Shown here: positions 8,521 to 17,082 of the stretch, one piece after another
How the letters are laid out: every line of letters begins with the position of its first letter
How positions within the stretch are numbered: the first letter of the stretch is position 1
NCBI RefSeq assembly: GCF_016905005.1
Contig: NZ_JADIKC010000008.1
Coordinates: forward strand, 62,001 to 126,000
Source: Dyella kyungheensis
Lineage (GTDB): Bacteria; Pseudomonadota; Gammaproteobacteria; Xanthomonadales; Rhodanobacteraceae
Length of the DNA: 64,000 bases
Direction of reading: 5' to 3'
Notes under the pieces: model-generated
Seen by the model: only the letters and a program-made list of their open reading frames with translations
Databases searched by the model: none
What the model was told of the DNA's origin: nothing
Program-made: the position numbers and the translations under genes

Positions 8521-9132
8521 TCAACGGCTTGCGAGTTTTGCCGCCGCGGCAATGAGGACGCCGCCCGAGACGCCTTCGAGACAACGACGACGACGATCGC
8601 TGATGCCACCCGCTTTCCCGCCCGTCGCCGCAGTGATGACGCTGAGGGCGCTGTAGATGACACCGCACAAGCCGATGAAAATCGCGGAAAGCACGAAGGC
8701 TTGTTGCGCGGCTGGCTGATCGTGCTGCATGAACTGCGGGAGTATCGCGAAGTAAATCATCATTCCCTTGGGGTTGAAGACAGCAGTCAAGAATCCCTTG
8801 CGGAACGGATTCGCGATTCGTCGGCTAGGCAAACCAGCGGTTTGCGGTTTCATCGCTGACTTGAGCAGTTGCGACGCCAGGTAGACCAGATAGCCCACAC
8901 CGGCCCAACGCAATGCTTCGAACAGCAGAGGCGATGCAGCAACGACAGCAGCCAGGCCGAACGCGACCAGCAACGAATGAATCACATAGCCGGCGCACAC
9001 CCCCGCCGTGGCGCGCAAGCCGGCAGTGGCGCCAGAGATCGCCTGGGAAACAATGAAGAGCATGTCCGGTCCCGGGACGCAGATAAGCGGGATCACGGTG
9101 AGGGCGAACAGGCCTAGCGCATGGGTAGTCAT
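8521..9132 (-). CDS. LysE/RhtB-family amino-acid exporter
   Basis: 203-aa inner-membrane protein with about six hydrophobic segments and the N-terminal family pattern VPGPDMLFIVSQAISGATAG. Family members export amino acids such as lysine, threonine, homoserine or leucine. It is divergent from an Lrp/AsnC regulator, a common pairing in which the regulator senses the exported amino acid. A palindrome sits in the 105-bp gap between them. Confidence 0.88.
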   Translation of the reverse strand: MTTHALGLFALTVIPLICVPGPDMLFIVSQAISGATAGLRATAGVCAGYVIHSLLVAFGLAAVVAASPLLFEALRWAGVGYLVYLASQLLKSAMKPQTAGLPSRRIANPFRKGFLTAVFNPKGMMIYFAILPQFMQHDQPAAQQAFVLSAIFIGLCGVIYSALSVITAATGGKAGGISDRRRRCLEGVSGGVLIAAAAKLASR

Positions 9133-9196
9133 GGCGAATAGGGTACGTCCGCGCGGGCGCTATTTGGCTGCTAATATTCCAGCTAATCGCCTATTT

Positions 9197-9213
9197 CTGG
9201 CATCCAATGCCAG
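9197..9213. promoter_or_regulatory. palindrome between LysE and Lrp genes
   Basis: CTGGCAT-CCA-ATGCCAG is a perfect 7-bp inverted repeat, extended to TTCTGGCAT/ATGCCAGGAA. It lies 25 bp before the Lrp ATG and is a likely Lrp/AsnC binding site for control of both genes. Confidence 0.55.
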
Positions 9214-9237
9214 GAATGGCTTCTTAGGTGAATTTAT

Positions 9238-9702
9238 ATGCCAATCAAGCTTGACGCGATCGACAAGCGGATTCTGCGTGCACTGCAGGAGGATGCGCGG
9301 TTGCAGAACACGGACCTCGCGCGCACCGTCGGCCTTTCCCCCTCACCGTGCCTGCGCAGAGTCCGCTTGCTGGAAGAGGCCGGCGTCATCGATCGCTACG
9401 TGACCGTCCTCAACCCGTCGATGGTCGGCGCGGGCCTGACGCTGTTTACGCGCGTCTGGCTCACCGCGCAGGACGCGGAGACGATCGAGCACTTCATCGG
9501 CGCGATGAAGCTGCTGCCGCAAGTGATGGAGTGCTACATCATGCTCGGCGAAAGCGATGCGCTGTTGCGCGTGGCGGTGGCGGACCTGGATGCGTACCGG
9601 CATTTTCAGTCCACCCATCTCACCCGTGCGAATGGCATCCAGAACGTGAAGACGGATATGCCGAGTCAGGTGGTGAAGCAGACGTATGCGCTGCCGCTGT
9701 GA
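9238..9702 (+). CDS. Lrp/AsnC-family regulator
   Basis: 154-aa regulator. An N-terminal winged HTH (LDAIDKRILRALQEDARLQN; LARTVGLSPSPCLRRVRLLE) is followed by an AsnC ligand domain (residues about 65-150, VMECYIMLGESDALLRVAV). A TAGGTGA ribosome site precedes the ATG. Divergent from the LysE exporter, which is its likely target. Confidence 0.9.
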   Translation: MPIKLDAIDKRILRALQEDARLQNTDLARTVGLSPSPCLRRVRLLEEAGVIDRYVTVLNPSMVGAGLTLFTRVWLTAQDAETIEHFIGAMKLLPQVMECYIMLGESDALLRVAVADLDAYRHFQSTHLTRANGIQNVKTDMPSQVVKQTYALPL

Positions 9703-9750
9703 CTCTGGCCGATCCATGGGGCGTCTGGCACACGCCTCCCGACGCCGGCA

Positions 9751-10224
9751 TCAAGCCAGGCGTTTCTCGTAGCGCCAGACCTCCAGCGGGAACGGTCCCT
9801 CCGAAGTTTCCACCAGGCTGGTCACGGCGCCTGCGCGCTGCCACCCATGCTTTTCATAGAAGCTCGCGGCGCGCCCGTTGCCTATCGCGCAGGTGAGCCA
9901 CGCGGTCTTCGTTCCATCGGCTGCAAGTGCGGCCTCGGCATCGGCAAGGAGCGCTGTCGCGACGCCGGCACCGCGCTGCTGGGCCGAGACATACAGCTGA
10001 TAGAGCTCGTCGCGTTTGATGATGGAAAAGCCCGCGGGTTCTCCCGCCGGTCCGGCCACGCGAACGCGCCCAAGCGCCGCCTGGAGCCGCTGGGCGAAGC
10101 TCTCGCGCGTGCGCAGCCGGGTGAGTTCTGCCGGCAACAGAGGTGCGTGGGCGTCCTGCCATCCGTCGTACCAGAGCTGGGCGAGTGCATCGATCTCTGC
10201 TTGGTCGGCGTGTCTGATGTTCAT
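9751..10224 (-). CDS. GNAT N-acetyltransferase
   Basis: 157-aa acetyltransferase. The acetyl-CoA loop is visible as VSAQQRGAGVATALLADAEA, followed by C-terminal NGRAASFYEKHGWQRAG. I start at MNIRHADQAEI, which begins the first GNAT strand; the longer frame to 10347 runs through a repeat palindrome and is not coding. Substrate unknown. Confidence 0.85.
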   Translation of the reverse strand: MNIRHADQAEIDALAQLWYDGWQDAHAPLLPAELTRLRTRESFAQRLQAALGRVRVAGPAGEPAGFSIIKRDELYQLYVSAQQRGAGVATALLADAEAALAADGTKTAWLTCAIGNGRAASFYEKHGWQRAGAVTSLVETSEGPFPLEVWRYEKRLA

Positions 10225-10280
10225 GGTTCGGCGGTCGTTTCGATGAAGTTGGCACGCTAGCCTATTTTCGGAGCCCATGG

Positions 10281-10348
10281 TGGGAGCGCACTTGTGTGCG
10301 ACTGGTGCGTGCCGGTGGGCCGCGGTCGCGCACAAGTGCGCTTCCACA
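10281..10348. repeat. REP doublet (REPIN-like inverted pair)
   Basis: Two copies of a REP-type element in opposite orientation: TGGGAGCGCACTTGTGTGCG at 10281-10300 and its inverse GCGCACAAGTGCGCTTCCAC at 10328-10347, separated by about 22 bp. The wording GGGAGCGCAC-TTGTG-TGCGAC matches the extragenic palindromes common in Pseudomonas and Xanthomonadales. No RAYT transposase gene is present in the window. Confidence 0.75.
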
Positions 10349-10396
10349 GTTGGCGACGGCTAGCCCGGAAGTCCCGTTGTGGCCGGCGGAATTCTT

Positions 10397-10413
10397 TGTA
10401 TACACTGTATACA
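10397..10413. promoter_or_regulatory. operator TGTATACA-C-TGTATACA overlapping the TetR start codon
   Basis: Two copies of the self-complementary octamer TGTATACA separated by one base form a 17-bp palindrome whose last A is the first base of the ATG at 10413. It covers the place where a ribosome site would be, and none is seen. TACACT at 10401-10406 could serve as a -10 box for a leaderless transcript. Autorepression is the simplest reading. Confidence 0.65.
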
Positions 10414-10994
10414 TGACCCGTCTGACTACCGCCGAGAAGATCCTCCGTGCCGCCCATCAGCTGTTCGATGGCGAGGGCGTCGAGGCCGTGACGATGCGCC
10501 GCGTGGCCGATGCCGTGGGGATTACCCCGATGGCGATCTATCGCCACTTTCCCAATCGCGATGCGCTGCTGAAGCGGCTGTCGGACGACAGCTTCAACGC
10601 CGTCGCGCACGAATGGAAGGCGCGCTCGCGCAGCCGTGACCTGATCAAGCGGCTGATCGCGATCGCCGAGCCTTATCTGGATTACGCGCTGGCGCATCCG
10701 CATCTGTTCGACCACGCCTTTTCGGTGCGTCGCGACGATGCACGGCGCTATCCGGAGGATTTCCGTGCCGGCCTTTCGCCGACGTTCAACGTGGTGGTCG
10801 ATGCGGTGAACGATGCGATGGCGGGTGGTGCGTTGAAACACGACGATCCGCACGACGTCGCCATGGCGATCTGGGCGCAGCAGCATGGCTTGATCGCGCT
10901 CTATCGCGCGGGACGTTTCAGTTACGACGAAAAGCAGTTTCGCGCCTTCTATCAACAATCACTGGAGAAGTTGATCCATGGCCTCAAAGCCTGA
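10413..10994 (+). CDS. TetR-family regulator
   Basis: 193-aa regulator with the TetR HTH near the N-terminus (TTAEKILRAAHQLFDGEGVE; VADAVGITPMAIYRHFPNRD). The ATG lies at the edge of a palindromic operator with no ribosome site, so translation may be leaderless. Its 3' end overlaps the next gene (Lnt-like protein) by 17 bp, implying a shared transcript and translational coupling. The ligand domain resembles WHG/TetR_C types; inducer unknown. Confidence 0.85.
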   Translation: MTRLTTAEKILRAAHQLFDGEGVEAVTMRRVADAVGITPMAIYRHFPNRDALLKRLSDDSFNAVAHEWKARSRSRDLIKRLIAIAEPYLDYALAHPHLFDHAFSVRRDDARRYPEDFRAGLSPTFNVVVDAVNDAMAGGALKHDDPHDVAMAIWAQQHGLIALYRAGRFSYDEKQFRAFYQQSLEKLIHGLKA

Positions 10995-12399
10995 CACTGT
11001 CGGATGGCCGGTGGGAGTCGCAGCCACTGCGTTGGCTGCTTTGGCCTGGTGGTTTGCCAGCGGCGTGGAGCCGCAATGGTGGTTGGCCTGGCTGGCGCCG
11101 CTGCCGGTGTTGTGGCTCGCGCCGCGCGTGGGTGCGCGATGGGCGGCGCTGGCTGGGTTCGCGGCCTATGCCGCCGGCGGTTTGAATGTATGGAGTTATT
11201 TGCACGCGGCGGTCGGTTTGCCGACGCTGCCTGTCATTGGCTTCATCCTGGTCGGCGGCGTGATGCTGGCGCTGTGCGTGCTGCTGTATCGGCACCTGCT
11301 GCTGCGTGGGCGCACGGTCGCGGCGGTATTGTCGGTGCCGGCGCTGTGGGTCGCCTGCGAGTACGTCATCAGCCTGCTGTCGCCGCACTCCACGTTCTTC
11401 AATATCGGTTATACCCAGTCTGACGCGCTGCCTGTCATCCAGATCGCGGCGGTGACGGGCCTGTGGGGCATCGGTTTCCTGGTGCTGCTGGTGCCCGCTG
11501 CCATCGCTGCGCAGACGTGGTCGCCCGCTCCGCGTCGCGATCGCGTAATCGCAGGTGCGCTGGCGGCGCTGGCGGTCGTCGCTACCGTCGTCTATGGCGG
11601 CTGGCGCTTGCAGGAACCGGCCACCTCCTCGCTGCGAATCGGTCTGGCCTCGCTGCTGGGTCCAATGCGTTCTGCCGACAGTGCCGAAGGCCAGGCGTTG
11701 CAGTCGCGCTACGCGGACGCTATGGGTCGCCTTGCCGATGCCGGCGCGAAGATCGTGTTGATTCCCGAGACTTCGTTCGGTGCGCAAGACCCGACTATTC
11801 CCGCATTCAAACAACTGGCGGGACTACGCGGGTTGATCGTGGCCTCCGGCATCGATTTCAAGAACGCCGCGCAGCCCGAGCGCAACATGCTCTCGGTGAT
11901 CCAGCCCGGTGCCCAGTCCCCGGCCACCTATAACAAGCATCACCTGTTGCTGGGGCTCGAGCACTACACGCCCGGCGACACCTACACCATGCTCGACGGC
12001 AGCCCGCGCACTGGCCTGGCCATCTGCAAGGACATGGACTTCCATGACACCGGGCACGCCTACGCGTCGCGTCATACGCAATTGCTGCTGGTTCCCGCAT
12101 CGGATTTCGATGTCGATGGCTGGTTGCACAGCCGCATGGCCATCATGCGTGGTGTGGAGAGCGGGTTCGCCATTGCGCGAGCGGCACGTGGCGGACGCCT
12201 CACCTTGAGCGACGATCGTGGCCGGGTCGTGGCGGAAGCCTCTAGCGAGCATCGCGATGCGGAGCTGGTGGGCGACCTGCCATTGCACGACACCTCCACG
12301 CTGTATGGGCGTTGGGGCGACTGGTTCGTGTATCTGGTGCTGGTGGGGTTGGCGGCCTGTCTGGCGATGGCGGTGCTGCCTCGTCGCGCCCGTCGCTGA
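10978..12399 (+). CDS. apolipoprotein N-acyltransferase-like membrane nitrilase-fold protein
   Basis: 473-aa protein with about seven N-terminal membrane helices (residues 10-205) and a periplasmic carbon-nitrogen-hydrolase domain (about 220-435), then a last helix: the architecture of Lnt. The catalytic triad is present as Glu264 (IPETSFG), Lys320 (YNKHH) and Cys350 (AICKDMD). It differs from housekeeping Lnt in the segment after the lysine (HHLLLGLEHYTPG in place of H-L-V-P-F-G-E-Y-x-P) and is shorter. It overlaps an upstream TetR gene, so it looks like a regulated paralogue. Acylation of an unusual acceptor is possible but unproven. Confidence 0.75.
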   Translation: MASKPDTVGWPVGVAATALAALAWWFASGVEPQWWLAWLAPLPVLWLAPRVGARWAALAGFAAYAAGGLNVWSYLHAAVGLPTLPVIGFILVGGVMLALCVLLYRHLLLRGRTVAAVLSVPALWVACEYVISLLSPHSTFFNIGYTQSDALPVIQIAAVTGLWGIGFLVLLVPAAIAAQTWSPAPRRDRVIAGALAALAVVATVVYGGWRLQEPATSSLRIGLASLLGPMRSADSAEGQALQSRYADAMGRLADAGAKIVLIPETSFGAQDPTIPAFKQLAGLRGLIVASGIDFKNAAQPERNMLSVIQPGAQSPATYNKHHLLLGLEHYTPGDTYTMLDGSPRTGLAICKDMDFHDTGHAYASRHTQLLLVPASDFDVDGWLHSRMAIMRGVESGFAIARAARGGRLTLSDDRGRVVAEASSEHRDAELVGDLPLHDTSTLYGRWGDWFVYLVLVGLAACLAMAVLPRRARR

Positions 12400-12486
12400 G
12401 CGGACAAGGCCCTTGGCCATGGGCGCATGTCACGCCCGGGCGCGGCGGTTCGTCATGTCTATGGACCATCCCCAAGGAGTTCCGTA

Positions 12487-12960
12487 ATGACTGACAAGAT
12501 CAACCTGTTTGCGGCCGCACCCGTGCTGATGCAGGAGTGGCAGCGGGCCATGATGTCGCTCTCCGAGGCCGCCAGCTTCGAGCCCAGCCTGTGCGAGCTG
12601 GTGAAGTTGCGCGCCTCGCAGATCAACGGCTGCGCCAACTGCATCAACCTGCACTACGTCGAAGCCACCGAGAACGGCGAGACAGGGCAGCGCATCGCCT
12701 TGTTGCCTGCGTGGCGCGAGGCGCCTTGCTATTCCGAGCGGGAACGCGCCGCGCTGGGCTGGACCGAGGCCATGACGCGCCTGTCCGATGGCCAGGACCA
12801 TGCCGCCGCCTACGACGCCCTCAAAACCGCGTTCACGGAAGAAGAGCAGGTCAAGCTCACCCTGACCATCAACATCATCAACGGCTGGAACCGCATCGCG
12901 GTCGGCTTTGGACTGTGGGTGGATCCCGCCGTGATCAAGGCGAGCAGGGCGGCCGCGTGA
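12487..12960 (+). CDS. carboxymuconolactone-decarboxylase/AhpD-like protein
   Basis: 157-aa helical protein of the AhpD-like family. It has the redox pair C49-A-N-C52 followed by His56, preceded by E38LVKLRASQ, the classical E-x10-C-x2-C-x3-H arrangement of alkylhydroperoxidase-type proteins. An AAGGAG site precedes the ATG. It shares the bases TGATG with the sigma-factor gene, an arrangement widely seen for SigJ-type sigma factors and CMD proteins. Likely role: peroxide or thiol redox chemistry. Confidence 0.85.
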   Translation: MTDKINLFAAAPVLMQEWQRAMMSLSEAASFEPSLCELVKLRASQINGCANCINLHYVEATENGETGQRIALLPAWREAPCYSERERAALGWTEAMTRLSDGQDHAAAYDALKTAFTEEEQVKLTLTINIINGWNRIAVGFGLWVDPAVIKASRAAA

Positions 12961-13814
12961 TGAACCGGGCAGACTTGAACGACGCAGCGCTGGATTTCAA
13001 TGCCATGCGCCCGAAACTGTTGCGTGTCGCCTACCGGATGCTCGGCTCGGTGGGCGACGCCGAAGACATCGTGCAGGATGCCTTCATTCGCTGGATGGCG
13101 GTGGACCGGCTCGCGGTGCGCGAACCGGGGGCGTATCTGCGCTGCACCGTGACGCGCCTGTGCCTCGACCAGCTCAAGTCTGCGCGCCATCAACGCGAGA
13201 TCTATGTCGGTACGTGGCTTCCCGAACCGCTGGTGGAAGACGTCGACCACGACGACATCACCCTGCCGTTGATGCTGGTGCTCGAACGCCTGTCGCCACT
13301 CGAACGAGCGGCATTCCTGTTGCACGATGTGTTCGGCGTGCCGTTCGAGGAGATTGCGACCACCCTGGACAGGGACGCCACCGCCTGCCGCCAGCTCGCC
13401 ACGCGGGCCCGCAATCACGTGCGGGAGGCGCGGCCACGCTTCAAGATCGAAAAGAAGCGCGCGTTGCAGATTGCCGAAGCATTCTTTCGGGCCTCACGCG
13501 AGGGTGATCTGAACACGCTGGGCACGCTGCTGACGGCGGACGTGAGCCTGCATGCCGACGGCGGCGGAAAGCGTCCCGCGGTGGCCGAACCCATCATGGG
13601 CTACCGCGCGGTGATGGAAGCCATGGAGCGCCTGGCGGCGCTTGTGCTGAAGAACCGCTCGACGTTGATCCGCACCGTTTACATCAACGGCTTGCCGGGC
13701 TTCATCACGCTGGAAGCCGATGGCCAGTACCAGACCACGGCGCTGGATACGGACGGCGAGAAGATCGCGGGCATCTACGTGGTGCGTAATCCGGACAAGT
13801 TGAAGCATCTATGA
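12960..13814 (+). CDS. ECF sigma factor, SigJ-type (with C-terminal SnoaL-like domain)
   Basis: 284-aa sigma factor. Region 2 lies at about residues 15-80 (LLRVAYRMLGSVGDAEDIVQ DA), region 4 at about 105-160 (LSPLERAAFLLHDVFGVPFE). The last 110 residues form an NTF2/SnoaL-like domain (AEAFFRASREGDLNTL), typical of ECF41/SigJ-group factors, in which this domain tunes activity instead of a classical anti-sigma factor. Its ATG overlaps the stop of the AhpD-like gene by one base. ECF41 factors are often encoded beside and control such CMD/oxidoreductase genes. Confidence 0.9.
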   Translation: MNRADLNDAALDFNAMRPKLLRVAYRMLGSVGDAEDIVQDAFIRWMAVDRLAVREPGAYLRCTVTRLCLDQLKSARHQREIYVGTWLPEPLVEDVDHDDITLPLMLVLERLSPLERAAFLLHDVFGVPFEEIATTLDRDATACRQLATRARNHVREARPRFKIEKKRALQIAEAFFRASREGDLNTLGTLLTADVSLHADGGGKRPAVAEPIMGYRAVMEAMERLAALVLKNRSTLIRTVYINGLPGFITLEADGQYQTTALDTDGEKIAGIYVVRNPDKLKHL

Positions 13815-14284
13815 TCGTTGCGAGGCTTGATCGCGCTCGGAGCTTGTTTAAAAGCTCCATTCTTGCCACTCGTCATTCCGGCGCAGGCCGGAATCCAGTG
13901 GCGATGCATTGGGTCTTGGCGCCGCGCTCAACGCTGGCTGTCATTGGGCGCTAGCCGTCCACTGAGGCCACTGGATTCCGGCCTGCGCCGGAATGACGGT
14001 GAGGGCAATGGATACTGAGGCGAGAATCCCGGGGGTCTTGGCACCGCGCTCAACGCGGGCTGTCATTGGGCGCTAGCCGTCCACTGAGACCACTGGATTC
14101 CGGCCTGCGCCGGAATGTCGGTGAGGGGAAGTGGATACGGAGGCGAGAATCCAGGGGTCTTGGCGCCGCGCGCAACGCGGGCGGTCATTGGGCGCTAGCC
14201 GTCCGCTGAAGGCTACTGGATTCCGGCCTGCGCCGGAATGACGGTGAGGGGAAGTGGATACGGAGGCGAGAATCCAAGCGGTGT
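13815..14284. repeat. repeat cluster: one single palindrome plus three tandem ~121-bp units
   Basis: Units begin at about 13914, 14035 and 14157 (spacing 121 and 122 bp) and end near 14276. Each contains the palindrome ATTCCGGC-CTGC-GCCGGAAT flanked by CCACTGG and GACGGTGAGG, and a conserved GTCATTGGGCGCTAGCCGTC. A further copy of the palindrome in the opposite orientation lies at 13873-13902. The cluster separates the convergent sigma-factor and TonB-receptor genes, so the hairpins may also end both transcripts. No gene is seen. Confidence 0.85.
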
Positions 14285-16741
14285 TCAGAACGTATAGCGC
14301 ACCCGTCCGTACCAGTAGGCACCGTTGCTGCCGATCGGCGAGATCACGTCGTACGGGAAATTGCCGCCGTAGTTGATGTCGCTGTTGGAGCGGGTGGGGT
14401 ATTGATTGGTGACGTTGTCGCCGCCGAGGGCGAAGCTGAGGCGATCGGTGGCGCGGTATTCCACTTCGACATCCAGCTGGAAACGCGGTGCGTAGGTCTG
14501 CGTGGGAATGTAGCCGTCGCCGAAATCGAACACGCGCGTGGTGGCGCCCTGGCGGGTGACGCGGCCCAGCAGGCCCCACTGCTTGTTGTCCCACTTGGCA
14601 GTGAAGCTGCCGCGCTGGCGCGGTGCGGCGTCGGTCAAGGTGTTGCGCGCTTCCACGCCGAACAGCACGTTGTCGGCACCCGCAGCGATCAATGCGGCCG
14701 GGGTCGCCTCGACACTGCGGATCTGGGTGTTGTTGTGGCTGTAGGCCAGGGTGAGTAAAAGGTTGCCGTTGGCGACGGTGGTGCGATAGTTGCCCACCAG
14801 TTCGGCGCCGCGGGTGATCGTGTTCACGGCGTTGGTGAAGAACTGCACGCTCTGCACGCCGGCCACGCCGAAGTTCTGCTGGATGTATTGCTCCAATCCA
14901 TCGTTGTCGATGGTCTCGGACAAGGTCACGCGGTGGTCGATGGCAATCTGGTACGCGTCGAGCGAGAAGTCGAAGGCGCTGCCGAGTTGGCCGGTGATGC
15001 CGAGGCTGAAGTTGCGCGACTTCTCCGGCTTCAGCGGTTGGGCGCCCAGGTCGCGGGCTAGCGGGTTGTTGACCGACAGGATGCGGCCTGTGACCAGCTT
15101 GCCGTCCGCGCCATAGCCGGTAGTGGTGGCTTCGTAGCCGATCTGGCTCAGCGACGGCGCACGCAGATTGTTGGAGGCTGCGCCGCGCAGCGCGAAGCCG
15201 GGCGCAAATTCCCAGCGCGCGCTGAGCTTGCCGCTCCAGTTGCCGCCGAAATCGCTGTAGTGCTCGTAGCGGCCCGCGGCATCGGCAAAGAAGGTGTCGG
15301 TGATGTCGCTGGAGACTTCGGCATAGGCGGCCTGCACGCGGCGCGAGAGATCGGCCGCATCCTGCGGCTGCAAACCGCCGCCGGCCTGCGCCCCGGCAGG
15401 CGCGTCGATGGGGCCGACCGCGTAGGACGCCGGATCGCCCGCGCCGGTGCGGAAGGTTTCATAGCGGTACTCGGTACCGACCGCCAAGGTGAGCGGCCTG
15501 CCGGCCACGTCGTACTGGCGGTTGGCATCGAGATTGGCCGTGCTCTGGTTGAACGCGTAGCTGCCGATATGGAAATACGTGGGGCTCTGCGCGCCCAGCG
15601 AGGCATTCAACGAATCGCGCAGGTCGTAGTCGAACGCGTTCCTGCCCCAGTTGAGGCTGCCGTCGTAGTTCCAGTCGCCCAGCGTGCCGCGCACGCCGCC
15701 GGCGGTCTGGGCATCGCGGTTGTGGCCGATGGATTGTGGAAGATAGCCATCCGGATAGATCGAAGGCACGTTCGCATCGCTGTCGGGATAACGGAAATAG
15801 TTGTCGCCGATGGTGTGGCGCTGCGTATAGGTGCCGAAGGCGTACAGGCTGGCGTGCTCGTTCAACGGTAGCTCGCCGTTGAACCAGCCGTTGTAACTCT
15901 CATTGGGCGGATCGCCCGCCGCGTAGTTGCGCTGCCCTTGCAGGGCGAGATTGGCCGGGGTGGGATCGGCGATGAAATCAGGCACGGTGTCGTAGCCGGC
16001 GCGATTGGTGCCCGCATGGTGGCTGGTCTCCACGCCCGCGTGGAAAAAACCGCTGCCCCACAGCGTGGTACCGAAATCCGCGGCGGCATAGCCGCCCTGG
16101 CCATCGGTGATCTCGCGATCGGTCGGGCGAAAGTGCGTGTGGTAGGCGCCGTAATCCGCCGAGACCTCGCCTCCGCTGGGCGCATCCTTGAGGATGATGT
16201 TGATCACGCCCGCAATCGCATCGGAGCCATACTGCGCACCGGCGCCATCGCGCAGCACTTCGACGCGCTTGATCGCGCTGATGGGGATGGCGTTGAAGTC
16301 GACCGGCGTGGTGCCGTTGCCGATCTTGGTATCGGTGTTGACCAGCGCCGAGGTGTGGAAGCGCTTGCCGTTCACCAGCACGAGCACTTCATCCGGCGAC
16401 AGCCCGCGTAGTTGGGCCGCTCGCACATGATCCGATCCGCCCGAGTTGGATTGGCGGGGGAAGTTGAACGAAGGCAGTAGCACGGCAAGTGCTGCGCCCA
16501 GTTCGCCGTTGACCGCGCCTGCGTTGCGCAGATCCTGCTCGCTCAACACATCCACGGGCACCGGCGAGTCCAGCGAGGTGCGATTGCTGGCGCGCACGCC
16601 GGTGACCACCACTTGATCCAGGGTCTTGGCCTGGGTATCGCCGGACTGCGATTGCGCATAGGTCGCCGGTGCGGCCAGCGTACTGGCCACGAGAACGGTG
16701 AGCAGGCGAACGCGCGTGGGCGCGGTGGAGTGGATCGACAT
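14285..16741 (-). CDS. TonB-dependent outer-membrane receptor (TBDR 1)
   Basis: 818-aa receptor importing a ligand across the outer membrane with TonB energy. Started at the ATG with GAGGAA seven bases upstream; signal peptide ends near APATYAQS. A TonB-box-like TLDQVVVTG is followed by the plug domain (about residues 45-165: GLSPDEVLVLVNGKRFHTSA, VEVLRDGAGAQYGSDAIAGV) and a 22-strand barrel ending in the outer-membrane signature YGRVRYTF. It is divergent from the operon starting at 17083 and at the left border of the catabolic island. Whether it imports the island's substrate is inference from position. Confidence 0.9.
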   Translation of the reverse strand: MSIHSTAPTRVRLLTVLVASTLAAPATYAQSQSGDTQAKTLDQVVVTGVRASNRTSLDSPVPVDVLSEQDLRNAGAVNGELGAALAVLLPSFNFPRQSNSGGSDHVRAAQLRGLSPDEVLVLVNGKRFHTSALVNTDTKIGNGTTPVDFNAIPISAIKRVEVLRDGAGAQYGSDAIAGVINIILKDAPSGGEVSADYGAYHTHFRPTDREITDGQGGYAAADFGTTLWGSGFFHAGVETSHHAGTNRAGYDTVPDFIADPTPANLALQGQRNYAAGDPPNESYNGWFNGELPLNEHASLYAFGTYTQRHTIGDNYFRYPDSDANVPSIYPDGYLPQSIGHNRDAQTAGGVRGTLGDWNYDGSLNWGRNAFDYDLRDSLNASLGAQSPTYFHIGSYAFNQSTANLDANRQYDVAGRPLTLAVGTEYRYETFRTGAGDPASYAVGPIDAPAGAQAGGGLQPQDAADLSRRVQAAYAEVSSDITDTFFADAAGRYEHYSDFGGNWSGKLSARWEFAPGFALRGAASNNLRAPSLSQIGYEATTTGYGADGKLVTGRILSVNNPLARDLGAQPLKPEKSRNFSLGITGQLGSAFDFSLDAYQIAIDHRVTLSETIDNDGLEQYIQQNFGVAGVQSVQFFTNAVNTITRGAELVGNYRTTVANGNLLLTLAYSHNNTQIRSVEATPAALIAAGADNVLFGVEARNTLTDAAPRQRGSFTAKWDNKQWGLLGRVTRQGATTRVFDFGDGYIPTQTYAPRFQLDVEVEYRATDRLSFALGGDNVTNQYPTRSNSDINYGGNFPYDVISPIGSNGAYWYGRVRYTF

Positions 16742-17082
16742 GACGAATTCCTCAGGGTGCAACGGTCCATAGCGCGAGCTGCGAAGCCGGCACGGAAGGC
16801 GATGAATAAGTGGAGGCGAGCGCCGAGGTCGGGCGCAGACGGTTGCTAGGCCGGACAACATCGCCGCATGGCGATGCCATGCGGCGCGTGCAGGTTCTCA
16901 AGCATGTTTTCCGTCATCGTCGACAAACCTGATCCCCGGGTACTGCTGGCAGTGGGCTGGCCCCGCTCGGCGGCCGGCAGTTATTTGTTGCATTGCGGAA
17001 GTTATGTTGTCAATACTTCGCGAAGAAAACCGTTCCATCGGTCTATCCGTATAGATGTCCAAATTGGTATGAGGAAATAGCC
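16742..17082. promoter_or_regulatory. divergent control region between TBDR 1 and the DUF3574 operon
   Basis: 341 bp without a gene. It must hold promoters for both directions. The only small symmetrical element I see is CTTCGCGAAG at 17016-17025; nothing identifies its regulator. Confidence 0.45.

Noticed and set aside
13914-14276. CRISPR array
   Set aside because: Repeats are 121-122 bp with no short-repeat/spacer alternation and no cas genes nearby.
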